From Candidatus Bathyarchaeota archaeon (GTDB lineage: Archaea; Thermoproteota; Bathyarchaeia; Bathyarchaeales; Bathyarchaeaceae): a DNA stretch of 32,348 nucleotides. Under the pieces are notes generated by a model. That model had not been told where the DNA came from. It saw only the letters and a list, made by a program, of their open reading frames with translations, and searched no databases. The position numbers and the translations under genes were made by a program. The stretch covers positions 73,587 to 105,934 of the forward strand of contig JAUWDY010000003.1 in assembly GCA_030608565.1 (NCBI GenBank), written 5' to 3'. Positions 26,249-32,308 of the stretch are shown piece after piece. Position 1 is the stretch's first letter. Each line of letters starts with the position of its first letter.

Positions 26249-27144
26249 TCTACAACGCAATGCCGACTAATATTTTCAAAGTACTCTGGGAACTAAAGAA
26301 GAACGGAAACGCAGACACAACAATCAAGAACATAAGTAAAGCATTATTCGTACTAGCCGACAAATGCAACCTAGATGAACCCGAAGAAGTAAAAGAGTTT
26401 ATAGCGACACTAGACCGCAAGAACGGATACAAAAGACAGCTATGCTATTCGTACAATAAATACGTTAAGGTACACGGTTTAACGTGGAACAAGCCAATAT
26501 ACCACGTATCGTCAAAAATGCCGAAAATCCCACAAGAAACACAAATCGACTGTATTATAGCAAACGCATCAAAGAAACTAGCAACAGCAATATCAATCTC
26601 AAGAGACACAGGACTAAGACCAATCGAACTTATGAACATAAAGCTAAGAGATGTAGACCTAAGCAAAGGAGCTATCTATCCAGAGACAGCAAAACACGGA
26701 AGTCCAAGAGTACTAAAACTCAAGAACAGCACATTGAATATGCTGAACAAATATCTAGCAAATACGTACATCGAACTTAACGACAATCTATTCGGTACAT
26801 GGACAAGCGAAACGTACAGCAAACTATTTCGACAAGCAAGAAACAAGACAGCCGAGAAACTAGTCGACCCGTCAATCAAAGGAATAAGACTTTACGACTT
26901 ACGCCATTTCTTTGCAACAATGACCTATCACAGAACCAAAGACATTCTATTCGTAAAACAGCAAATGGGTCACAAGAAGATAGAGACAACGCTAATCTAC
27001 ACACAACTACTACAATTTGAGCAAGACGACAACTATACTTGTAAAGTAGCTCAGAACGTAGAGCAAGCCACCGAACTCATAGAAAACGGATTTGAATACG
27101 TAACAGAAATAGACGGAATCAAACTATTCCGCAAACGCAAATAA
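26203..27144 (+). CDS. int: Tyrosine integrase, int(C) part of an SSV-type split integrase
   Basis: The catalytic tyrosine-recombinase domain is complete: R139 (TGLRP), K164 (AKHG), YDLR at 231-234 (Tyr in place of the usual first His), H257 (MGHKK) and nucleophile Y266 (LIYTQ). The tail ATELIENGFEYVTEIDGIKL-FRKRK is shared with the two other integrase sequences nearby. As now placed, the frame opens with an ATG inside rnpB and runs through the attachment core (read as RRVTSSTPA); a shorter reading starts at 26260. In the excised circle the frame would instead begin at 31234. The domain before residue 110 is the core-binding region. It integrates and excises the element. Confidence 0.9.
   Translation: MPSLNRRRVTSSTPALYNAMPTNIFKVLWELKKNGNADTTIKNISKALFVLADKCNLDEPEEVKEFIATLDRKNGYKRQLCYSYNKYVKVHGLTWNKPIYHVSSKMPKIPQETQIDCIIANASKKLATAISISRDTGLRPIELMNIKLRDVDLSKGAIYPETAKHGSPRVLKLKNSTLNMLNKYLANTYIELNDNLFGTWTSETYSKLFRQARNKTAEKLVDPSIKGIRLYDLRHFFATMTYHRTKDILFVKQQMGHKKIETTLIYTQLLQFEQDDNYTCKVAQNVEQATELIENGFEYVTEIDGIKLFRKRK
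26221..26248. repeat. Attachment site attL within the 3' end of rnpB
   Basis: These 28 bases (starting AGGCGGGTTACG, ending CCAGCCC) recur at 31276-31303 with a single G/A difference at the 21st position. They cover the 3' strands of the P1 and P2 helices of RNase P RNA. The integrase frame reads through them. A direct repeat of a stable-RNA 3' end next to a tyrosine integrase is the classic mark of site-specific integration. Confidence 0.9.
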
Positions 27145-27154
27145 CCAACCCCCC

Positions 27155-27161
27155 TTTTTTT
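27155..27161 (+). terminator. Poly-T terminator after the integrase
   Basis: A C-run followed by seven T bases just after the integrase stop codon is a typical archaeal oligo-T terminator. Similar C/T-rich tracts follow the integrase remnant (about 28356-28367) and the second integrase (32203-32217). Confidence 0.45.
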
Positions 27162-27255
27162 ATAATAATTAAATTTTAACTTCTCTTCCAAAATTCCCTG
27201 TTTCTGATTCTCTTCTTGGGGGAGGGAATCACTCGCGCAAGACATAATTAACTAA

Positions 27256-28014
27256 CTAGATTTTTGATAAATCCAGTCTATAGTTAGATGTCTGCAATTC
27301 CCTTATTATATCCATAAATTTTTCATCGATTTTTTCTTCAAAAGGGATGTATACTATTCCATCAATATCTGTTGGTTTTTCTATGCCATTTTTGAGCAAG
27401 CAACTGACTCTATTTCTGCCTAGTTGAGCGAAGAAGAAACCAAGTTCAAATACAACATTTTGACGTGAACGAAGGCAGAGACCATACTTAGAATCGCCTG
27501 CCTTCATTTTCTCATAGGATTTCATGTCCATACCAACATCATCAGCCGTCATAATCACAAAAGCATATCCTACATCCTTACATTCTTCTTCGAATTTTTC
27601 AATTAATGTTCGACCTCGATTTGGTTGTTCATGAAGAATTATGGGATTAAGACCTATCTTTGTTAGAAATCGAGCAAGTTGTTCTTTGGACAATTCATCA
27701 TGCCCATGAACAATAAATATCTTATTTGAGAATTCAGACTTTTTCCTGCTTGAATCAAGATTTAGCTCTTTTTTCTTCACTTTGTGTTTTATTAGAAAAC
27801 TCCGACCTTCGCAAACAGGACAAGGATATTTTGTGAAGTTATAGTTGGGGTCTCTACCTGATCCATTGCAAAATTTACAATCTATTAGTTGATCCTGCGA
27901 AACGTCAACAGTGATCCTGCCTTCTCCATTACAAACAGGACAAGGATATTTTGTGAAGTTATAGTTGGGGTCTCTACCTGATCCATTGCAAAATTTACAA
28001 TCTATCAGTGTCAT
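27256..28014 (-). CDS. TIR-like nucleotide-binding protein with tandem DnaJ-type zinc knuckles
   Basis: The C-terminal domain (about residues 98-250) matches the TIR-like fold of family PF10137. It contains IFIVHGHDE, LHEQPNRGRTLIEKFEEE, FVIMTADDVG and RQNVVFELGFFFAQLGRNRV, with the glutamate of FELG as likely NADase catalytic residue. The N-terminus has two copies of a CKFCNGSG...CPVC knuckle (cysteines near 6, 9, 25, 28 and 46, 49, 65, 68) like the DnaJ CxxCxGxG zinc domain. A Lys-rich linker joins them. Family members act as effectors in anti-phage systems by degrading NAD+. The knuckles may sense or bind a partner (inference). I use the ATG at 28014; a TTG at 28020 is possible. The gene is convergent with int. 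Confidence 0.85.
   Translation of the reverse strand: MTLIDCKFCNGSGRDPNYNFTKYPCPVCNGEGRITVDVSQDQLIDCKFCNGSGRDPNYNFTKYPCPVCEGRSFLIKHKVKKKELNLDSSRKKSEFSNKIFIVHGHDELSKEQLARFLTKIGLNPIILHEQPNRGRTLIEKFEEECKDVGYAFVIMTADDVGMDMKSYEKMKAGDSKYGLCLRSRQNVVFELGFFFAQLGRNRVSCLLKNGIEKPTDIDGIVYIPFEEKIDEKFMDIIRELQTSNYRLDLSKI
27812..27889. repeat. Tandem intragenic repeat, copy A (encodes second zinc knuckle)
   Basis: These 78 bases match 27932-28009 at an offset of exactly 120 bp with one mismatch (T/C at 27886). The unit therefore equals 40 codons and keeps frame. It encodes the second of two identical 26-residue zinc knuckles in the TIR-like protein. Confidence 0.95.
27932..28009. repeat. Tandem intragenic repeat, copy B (encodes first zinc knuckle)
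   Basis: Partner of 27812-27889: 78 bases, one mismatch, offset 120 bp. The near identity at synonymous positions points to a recent duplication or to ongoing gene conversion. Confidence 0.95.
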
Positions 28015-28040
28015 TTTCAATCTCTATATATTATAGCGTC

Positions 28041-28052
28041 GAGATTTATAGC
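28041..28052 (-). promoter_or_regulatory. Candidate TATA box for the TIR-like gene
   Basis: Minus strand GCTATAAATCTC is a close match to the archaeal TATA consensus and lies about 33 bp before the ATG at 28014. That spacing implies a very short leader or leaderless mRNA. Confidence 0.5.
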
Positions 28053-28076
28053 TTGCACAGATGCGTGCGTCCCCAA

Positions 28077-28373
28077 AACCCAAAGACCATAAGGCTATAT
28101 GATTTAAGGCATTATTTCTGTACGAAGAAACTATATGACATAAACAACCCTTACACCGTAATGGTGCTAATGGGTCATAAGAAACTACAAACGACACAGA
28201 GATACATGCACCTACTAAACTATGCCGAAGAAGAATACACCGTATCTGGAGCAACCCCAGCAGACCAAGCAACCGAACTAATAGAAAACGGATTCGAATA
28301 CATCACAGAACTAGACGGATTCAAACTATTCCGAAAACGCAAAAAATACAAACTCCCCCTCTTTTTCTATTAA
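28077..28373 (+). pseudogene. C-terminal remnant of a tyrosine integrase
   Basis: The frame encodes KTIRLYDLRHYF, LMGHKKLQTTQRYMHLLNY and the tail ATELIENGFEYITELDGFKL-FRKRK, matching the last third of the complete integrases on either side. The core-binding domain and first catalytic arginine are missing. Upstream bases encode unrelated residues and overlap the TIR gene promoter. The normal end (CGC AAA TAA) has become CGC AAA AAA TAC, so the frame runs ten residues into the former terminator. It keeps the YDLR, GHKK and nucleophile tyrosine but cannot work alone. It marks an older element at this site. Confidence 0.85.
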
Positions 28374-28413
28374 ATAGCTTCAAGCCATCATTCGCACTCG
28401 CTATGCTCGTGCT

Positions 28414-28424
28414 CATGCATGCAT
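28414..28424. repeat. CATGCATGCA motif, copy 1
   Basis: CATGCATGCAT lies between the integrase remnant and the HEPN gene. It is one of five copies of CATGCATGCA, all in gaps of the accessory region. Confidence 0.6.
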
Positions 28425-28482
28425 AATGGCAAACTGAAAAGAAACTAATACTACAATGCGAAACTAGATATCTGAGACAAAG

Positions 28483-29373
28483 TTGAAAAAATTCAAGGCT
28501 TTATGCCCTCTAATCAACTTCCAAATTCCATGGGGGATGCTAATCAGCCCCATAGAGAGAACCCGCGAAGAAAGAACACAGATTTTCAAAGAGCGAAGAG
28601 AAAAAGCAGTTAGAGGGATTGAGATCATTGATGGTGTGAAGGTGAAGTACATTTCGAAAGAAGACCTTGAAGATCTGAAACGTGAACCCTATTTCTCCTT
28701 AATGTTTCCACCTGTAATGCGCGGTTTGATCTCTCCAAGAACATTTGTGTTGGAAAGAACCATCACCGCAAAAGAGAGGCATACGTTTGAAGCTGATGGT
28801 GTCATGCAAAATATCATTCTAGCGTTGAGACTGTTGAAGGGAGGTCACGTTTTTGGGAATGTTGTGTTCTACATTCGACTATCTGAAAAACGAGGATTGG
28901 TTTCGTTGTCTCACCACCAGTACCTTCACCCTCAAGTATCGAGTGGTTGGGGGACGTATTCTTTGGACTTTGAAGAAATTCCCGACCTGAAGAAATTGGT
29001 GAAGAAGATTCAAGAAATAGATTTTTCCAAGCGGAAAGGTCTACGGTTAGCCTGCAAAAGATTTCAGCGGACATATGAAGAAGTCGACGTGGAAGACCAG
29101 TTGATTGATTTGATGATCGCTTTTGAAGCTCTATTCCTAGAAGGAGAAAAGCGTGCGTCACAGCGTGGAGGGACAATTGCGGTTGCTTGCTCTGTTCTGT
29201 TGGGAAAGAATGAGGGCGAAAGAGAAGAAATCAGAAACTCTTTGGCAAAAGCCTACTTGATAAGGAACTCTATTGTTCACGGGGCAGAATACAAAAAAGA
29301 ACCTGACATCCACGAGTTTGTAGCGCAAATAGAGGAATATCTAAGAAGGTCAATAAAGAAACTTCTCGACTAG
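28483..29373 (+). CDS. HEPN-domain protein (ApeA-like)
   Basis: The C-terminal ~100 residues carry the HEPN pattern: DQLIDLMIAFEALFLEGEK (about 205-223), a middle helix, and LIRNSIVHG (259-267) with the RX4H motif R261...H266. This motif forms the RNase site in HEPN toxins and defence proteins; the FEALF...R-x4-H arrangement is that of the ApeA-like group. The N-terminal ~200 residues are alpha/beta and unrecognised. Start is uncertain: TTG at 28483 has no Shine-Dalgarno sequence, and an ATG 18 codons later (MLISPIER) is the alternative. Likely role is RNA cleavage in response to infection or stress (inference). It stands alone on the plus strand, bounded on both sides by CATGCATGCA motifs. 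Confidence 0.8.
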   Translation: MKKFKALCPLINFQIPWGMLISPIERTREERTQIFKERREKAVRGIEIIDGVKVKYISKEDLEDLKREPYFSLMFPPVMRGLISPRTFVLERTITAKERHTFEADGVMQNIILALRLLKGGHVFGNVVFYIRLSEKRGLVSLSHHQYLHPQVSSGWGTYSLDFEEIPDLKKLVKKIQEIDFSKRKGLRLACKRFQRTYEEVDVEDQLIDLMIAFEALFLEGEKRASQRGGTIAVACSVLLGKNEGEREEIRNSLAKAYLIRNSIVHGAEYKKEPDIHEFVAQIEEYLRRSIKKLLD

Positions 29374-29449
29374 ACACACGTGGACAAGTTTGGGGACTAC
29401 TCACAAAAAAGGGGGGTTGTGCGGGGATATTCTGGAGACTTCACCAGAG

Positions 29450-29461
29450 GCATGCATGCAT
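29450..29461. repeat. CATGCATGCA motif, copy 2
   Basis: GCATGCATGCAT after the HEPN gene. It is followed by TTTTGACACATAAC, which resembles the bases after copy 5 (TTTTGACCCAACACAT). The 29374-29698 gap holds this copy, a hairpin and copy 3, and no gene. Confidence 0.6.
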
Positions 29462-29621
29462 TTTGACACATAACTATCAAGTGAAGTGTGAGACTTGGCG
29501 AAGAAACGTCAAACATCTTGTCAATGCTATCTGCAAAGCTGGTCGCTTTGCTACTCAACCCCTCCACCCACCCCAACAGCTACCACAAAAATTAATCCAA
29601 AACTCCAGCGCAACAAACTTA

Positions 29622-29645
29622 AGGGGAAACATTCTGTTTCCCCCT
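29622..29645. repeat. Hairpin GGGGAAAC...GTTTCCCC, left of the membrane gene
   Basis: AGGGGAAAC pairs with GTTTCCCC across a five-base loop. The same eight-base stem recurs at 31069-31097 on the other side of the membrane gene, and both are followed within 50 bases by GCATGCATGCA in the same orientation. It could also act as a terminator for the HEPN gene. Confidence 0.6.
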
Positions 29646-29681
29646 ACTTGCATCTCTCCAAGATACCCCCTTCTGAGACCA

Positions 29682-29692
29682 GCATGCATGCA
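29682..29692. repeat. CATGCATGCA motif, copy 3
   Basis: GCATGCATGCA just beyond the 3' end of the membrane protein gene, about 46 bases after the start of the right arm of the hairpin. Confidence 0.6.
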
Positions 29693-29698
29693 ATCGTA

Positions 29699-31009
29699 TT
29701 ACGTTTTTTTCGTCTTGTGCTTACAATTCTCTAGGTAGAATAGAATCTTACGCACAACATCTGAAAACGAGAACGCAAGCAGCCCTGCAAGAAACAGGAA
29801 CAAGGGGAGTAATATGAACCACATTATCCACCAGCCCCACATTGTCCACGTGACTACGCGCGGAATCACTAGAACGAGTAGGAAAAACAATATGGCAGTT
29901 AGAATCCAGAGTTTTACTGACATGACTTTTCTAGAAACCGCAAGTCGCCCTGCAAGATACAGGACGAAGAGATGAATGTAGAACCAAATTCCCCACGGTA
30001 GCACCCACAGCGACACTACCACAATCAAGAAAAGCAATATGGCAGTTAGGAGGCGCGCGTGTGCGCTGGCTTTCAGATTTCTCCAACTGTCATTCACCAA
30101 TATGGTACCGGATACAATCCAAAGCACAGACAAAAGAAGAAATGGAGAAGCAATGTTGAGCATGTAAATCAAACTGGCACCACTCATGTATGCTGCCCTA
30201 AAAAGTCCCCCCAGAAAGGCGAGGGCGCCATGAGCTAGAAGAACTACACCAAGAATTATGCATGCGCCTGAGGTTATCCGATTTGGATGTTTGATTGAGC
30301 GTTTCTTGAGCTCTCTTCTCCATGCAACGCAGAATGCTAAACCTGCAATTGTCAATACGCTGGCGGGAATACACTCTATCATAGAAGATCTATCAACATA
30401 TCTGAACCTCGGAAAGGGCCACCTGCTGGGAGGTGTAATTACAACCACCGTGATACCAAGGTAATAGGCGAAAACACTGAATGCCAATAATATGAGGCCG
30501 ATTACAGCTCTCCTACGCGCGCGCGTCCAGCGAGGGCGCAGTTGTTCCCAGAGAACTACGCCTATCCATGCAGGTACGCACCACAGGGTGCCAAAGTAAG
30601 CGACCGTGCGAGTGCCGAGAGTGAGAGGACTCAGTAGAGGCAAGATCGTGCCTAGAGGGACTGAATGGTAGGTGTTAGAGAAGCCCACACATCCACACAG
30701 CGCAACAATCACTGTAAAGACTGCGAAGACGGTTACATGCAAGTTCTGGGCTATGACCTCCGTCAACTTCAGCCCCCTCTTACGGATATACCTCAAAGAA
30801 AACATGAAGGCAATGAACCAAACAATCGCGGTAGTCAACCACAGGGAAAAATTCAATGTGAAATACGGGTATGCTAGATAAGTTGGCATCCCATCCATTA
30901 AAGAGTCAACTCTTATCAATAACCCGAGCGCGCGCATGAAAAGCAGTGAAGCTAGCGAAGCCCCGAATGCTATTATCGTATAGATTTGCGGAATGACTGC
31001 ATACTTCAC
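29699..31009 (-). CDS. Polytopic membrane protein of unknown function, 436 aa
   Basis: About twelve hydrophobic segments span the protein, including FGASLASLLFMRALGLLI, FAVFTVIVALCGCVGF, AVIGLILLAFSVFAYYLGI, SVLTIAGLAFCVAW, ACIILGVVLLAHGALAFLGG and, near the end, ILTAILFFLLVLVI, IMWFILLPLFLFLAGLLAF. Basic loops (RPRWTRARRR, RRELKKRSIKHPNR) lie between them. No transporter or enzyme motif is recognised. Tandem similar blocks near the C-terminus (LLTAILLFLIVVVSLWVLPW and ILTAILFFLLVLVIPRVVTW) suggest internal duplication. GC-rich codons and CGCGCGCG tracts set it apart from the AT-rich integrases, hinting at separate origin. It is flanked by matching hairpins. Confidence 0.75.
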   Translation of the reverse strand: MKYAVIPQIYTIIAFGASLASLLFMRALGLLIRVDSLMDGMPTYLAYPYFTLNFSLWLTTAIVWFIAFMFSLRYIRKRGLKLTEVIAQNLHVTVFAVFTVIVALCGCVGFSNTYHSVPLGTILPLLSPLTLGTRTVAYFGTLWCVPAWIGVVLWEQLRPRWTRARRRAVIGLILLAFSVFAYYLGITVVVITPPSRWPFPRFRYVDRSSMIECIPASVLTIAGLAFCVAWRRELKKRSIKHPNRITSGACIILGVVLLAHGALAFLGGLFRAAYMSGASLIYMLNIASPFLLLSVLWIVSGTILVNDSWRNLKASAHARLLTAILLFLIVVVSLWVLPWGIWFYIHLFVLYLAGRLAVSRKVMSVKLWILTAILFFLLVLVIPRVVTWTMWGWWIMWFILLPLFLFLAGLLAFSFSDVVRKILFYLENCKHKTKKT

Positions 31010-31068
31010 TACGAAAATCCTCTAGAAAATAGGAGAACTAAGAAGGATATTAAGGATGTCACGGTGCT

Positions 31069-31097
31069 GGGGAAACCCCCCGAAGCGCAGTTTCCCC
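31069..31097. repeat. Hairpin GGGGAAAC...GTTTCCCC, right of the membrane gene
   Basis: GGGGAAAC (31069-31076) pairs with GTTTCCCC (31090-31097) across a 13-base loop. The stem is identical to that at 29622-29645. Confidence 0.6.
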
Positions 31098-31128
31098 TTG
31101 TAACCCCTTCCCCCACCCACAATGACAG

Positions 31129-31139
31129 GCATGCATGCA
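31129..31139. repeat. CATGCATGCA motif, copy 4
   Basis: GCATGCATGCA upstream of the membrane gene start, 39 bases after the start of the right arm of the hairpin at 31090. Confidence 0.6.
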
Positions 31140-31233
31140 AGCATACGCAGGAAACGCCATAGTACAAATAGACTTACTAGTCGAAACCCTCTAAGAAATA
31201 CACCACCTATGACCTTTAGAAAGAGATGATAAA

Positions 31234-31392
31234 ATGAAAGACAACTACATACCACATAAATCTATAATGCCCTATAGGCGGGTTACGTCCAGCACACCAG
31301 CCCAATTCAACTGTAACCCATGCCGTTTTGAATGTACTAATAAAACTAAAGAACAACGCCAAAAGCGACTACACAATAAAATTCGTAGATAA
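31234..31392 (+). CDS. int(N) fragment of the split integrase of element 1
   Basis: An ATG at 31234, preceded by the Shine-Dalgarno-like GAGATGAT three bases upstream, opens a frame encoding MKDNYIPHKSIMPY and then enters the attachment core as RRVTSSTPA, exactly the phase used by the int(C) part at 26221. If the two attachment copies recombine, 14 native codons plus the core are joined to the catalytic part without a stop. In the present arrangement the frame instead runs into element 2 and stops at 31390-31392. This is how SSV-type integrase genes look after integration. By itself the fragment is not functional. Confidence 0.65.
   Translation: MKDNYIPHKSIMPYRRVTSSTPAQFNCNPCRFECTNKTKEQRQKRLHNKIRR
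31276..31303. repeat. Attachment site attR / boundary with element 2
   Basis: Copy of the 28-base rnpB 3' end found at 26221-26248, with A for G at the 21st position. It is the right end of element 1 and the left end of the next element, whose integrase starts 25 bases later. Confidence 0.9.
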
Positions 31393-32191
31393 GTCACTAA
31401 CACACCTAAGCAAACACGCAGACTTAAACAGCCCCGAACAAGTCAAGCAGTTCATAGCAAACAAACCAACTTCAAACAGCCATAAAAAGAACCTATGTTT
31501 CGCATACAACCAATACTGCAAATACTACAAAATCGAATGGCAACAACCATTCTACAGACAAGAACCCAAAACAATACGAATTCCAACAACTACACAAATC
31601 GATATGCTAATAGCCAACTCAAGAAAAATAATGTCAGTAAAACTAACACTCAGCAAAGAAACAGGACTAAGACCAATCGAATTGTGCAGACTAAAAGTTA
31701 AGGACATTGACCTTACACAAAGAATAGTTTATCCAACAACCGCCAAACATGGAGCACCAAGAGCACTAAAAATAAGCACTAACTTACAAGAAATGCTAAT
31801 AGCCCACGTTGACGAACACAAACTAAACCCAACAGACAAACTATTCAAAGGAGACGCTGAAAATTACGGAAAATATTACCGAAAACACAGAAACAAACTA
31901 GCCGAAAGACTACACAAACCAGAACTAAAAACAATCCGACTCTACGACTTCAGACACTACTTCGCAACAAGACTATACTCAAAAACAAGAGATATACTCC
32001 TAGTAAAACAACAATTAGGACACAGAAAAATCGAAACAACCCTCATCTACACACAACTACTAAACCTAAATGACGATGAATGGACATGCAAAGCAACCAA
32101 CGACAAAAAAGAAATCATGCAACTCATAGAAAACGGATTCGAATACCACGACGAAATAGACGGATACAAACTATACCGCAAACGCAAATAA
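31328..32191 (+). CDS. Tyrosine integrase of element 2
   Basis: This paralogue of the first integrase keeps all catalytic residues: R115 (TGLRP), K140 (AKHG), YDFR at 206-209, H232 (LGHRK) and Y241 (LIYTQ), and the shared tail LIENGFEYHDEIDGYKL-YRKRK. The first usable start is TTG at 31328 with no Shine-Dalgarno sequence. The conserved frame is shifted by one base relative to the attachment core frame used by integrase 1 (52 versus 54 bases from core start to the aligned codon), so the 5' end may be frameshifted. The catalytic domain appears undamaged. Confidence 0.85.
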   Translation: MNVLIKLKNNAKSDYTIKFVDKSLTHLSKHADLNSPEQVKQFIANKPTSNSHKKNLCFAYNQYCKYYKIEWQQPFYRQEPKTIRIPTTTQIDMLIANSRKIMSVKLTLSKETGLRPIELCRLKVKDIDLTQRIVYPTTAKHGAPRALKISTNLQEMLIAHVDEHKLNPTDKLFKGDAENYGKYYRKHRNKLAERLHKPELKTIRLYDFRHYFATRLYSKTRDILLVKQQLGHRKIETTLIYTQLLNLNDDEWTCKATNDKKEIMQLIENGFEYHDEIDGYKLYRKRK

Positions 32192-32209
32192 AACCAACAA
32201 CAACCCTCT

Positions 32210-32217
32210 CTTTTTTT
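32210..32217 (+). terminator. Poly-T terminator after integrase 2
   Basis: CCCTCTC followed by a T-run 18 bases after the stop codon, as after integrase 1. Confidence 0.4.
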
Positions 32218-32223
32218 CTGCAT

Positions 32224-32234
32224 CATGCATGCAT
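32224..32234. repeat. CATGCATGCA motif, copy 5
   Basis: CATGCATGCAT just after the terminator of integrase 2. Downstream bases TTTTGACCCAACACAT resemble those after copy 2. Confidence 0.6.
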
Positions 32235-32263
32235 TAAATTTTGACCCAACACATATCCTATTA

Positions 32264-32308
32264 GTGTGTGTGGGTTTAGGGATTAAACATTTAACCCCCC
32301 ACACACAC
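32264..32308. repeat. Inverted repeat with GT/AC-rich arms
   Basis: GTGTGTGTGGGTTTA (32264-32278) pairs with TAACCCCCCACACACAC (32292-32308), allowing one or two bulges, around a short AT-rich loop. It is followed by a very AT-rich stretch. It could be a strong hairpin in RNA, an intergenic terminator or an origin-like element; no gene is seen from 32192 to the window end. Confidence 0.5.

Larger units (their letters stand above)
26221..31303. mobile_element. Integrative element 1 in rnpB, about 5.06 kb
   Basis: The element is bounded by 28-bp direct repeats of the rnpB 3' end (26221-26248 and 31276-31303), 5055 bp apart. It has an integrase C-part at its left end and the matching short N-part at its right end. 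Between them lie a TIR-like gene, an integrase remnant, a HEPN gene and a large membrane protein. No replication, capsid or conjugation gene is recognisable, so the element may be a defective or satellite-type island. The internal integrase remnant suggests it absorbed part of an older element. Confidence 0.8.

Noticed and set aside
27812-28009. Possible CRISPR repeat pair
   Set aside because: The repeated unit is 78 bases, coding and in frame; only two copies exist, with no spacer array.
29463-29738. Open frames of 79-91 aa in the gap after the HEPN gene
   Set aside because: They cross a hairpin and two CATGCATGCA motifs, are rich in Pro/Thr without structure and lack a start site.
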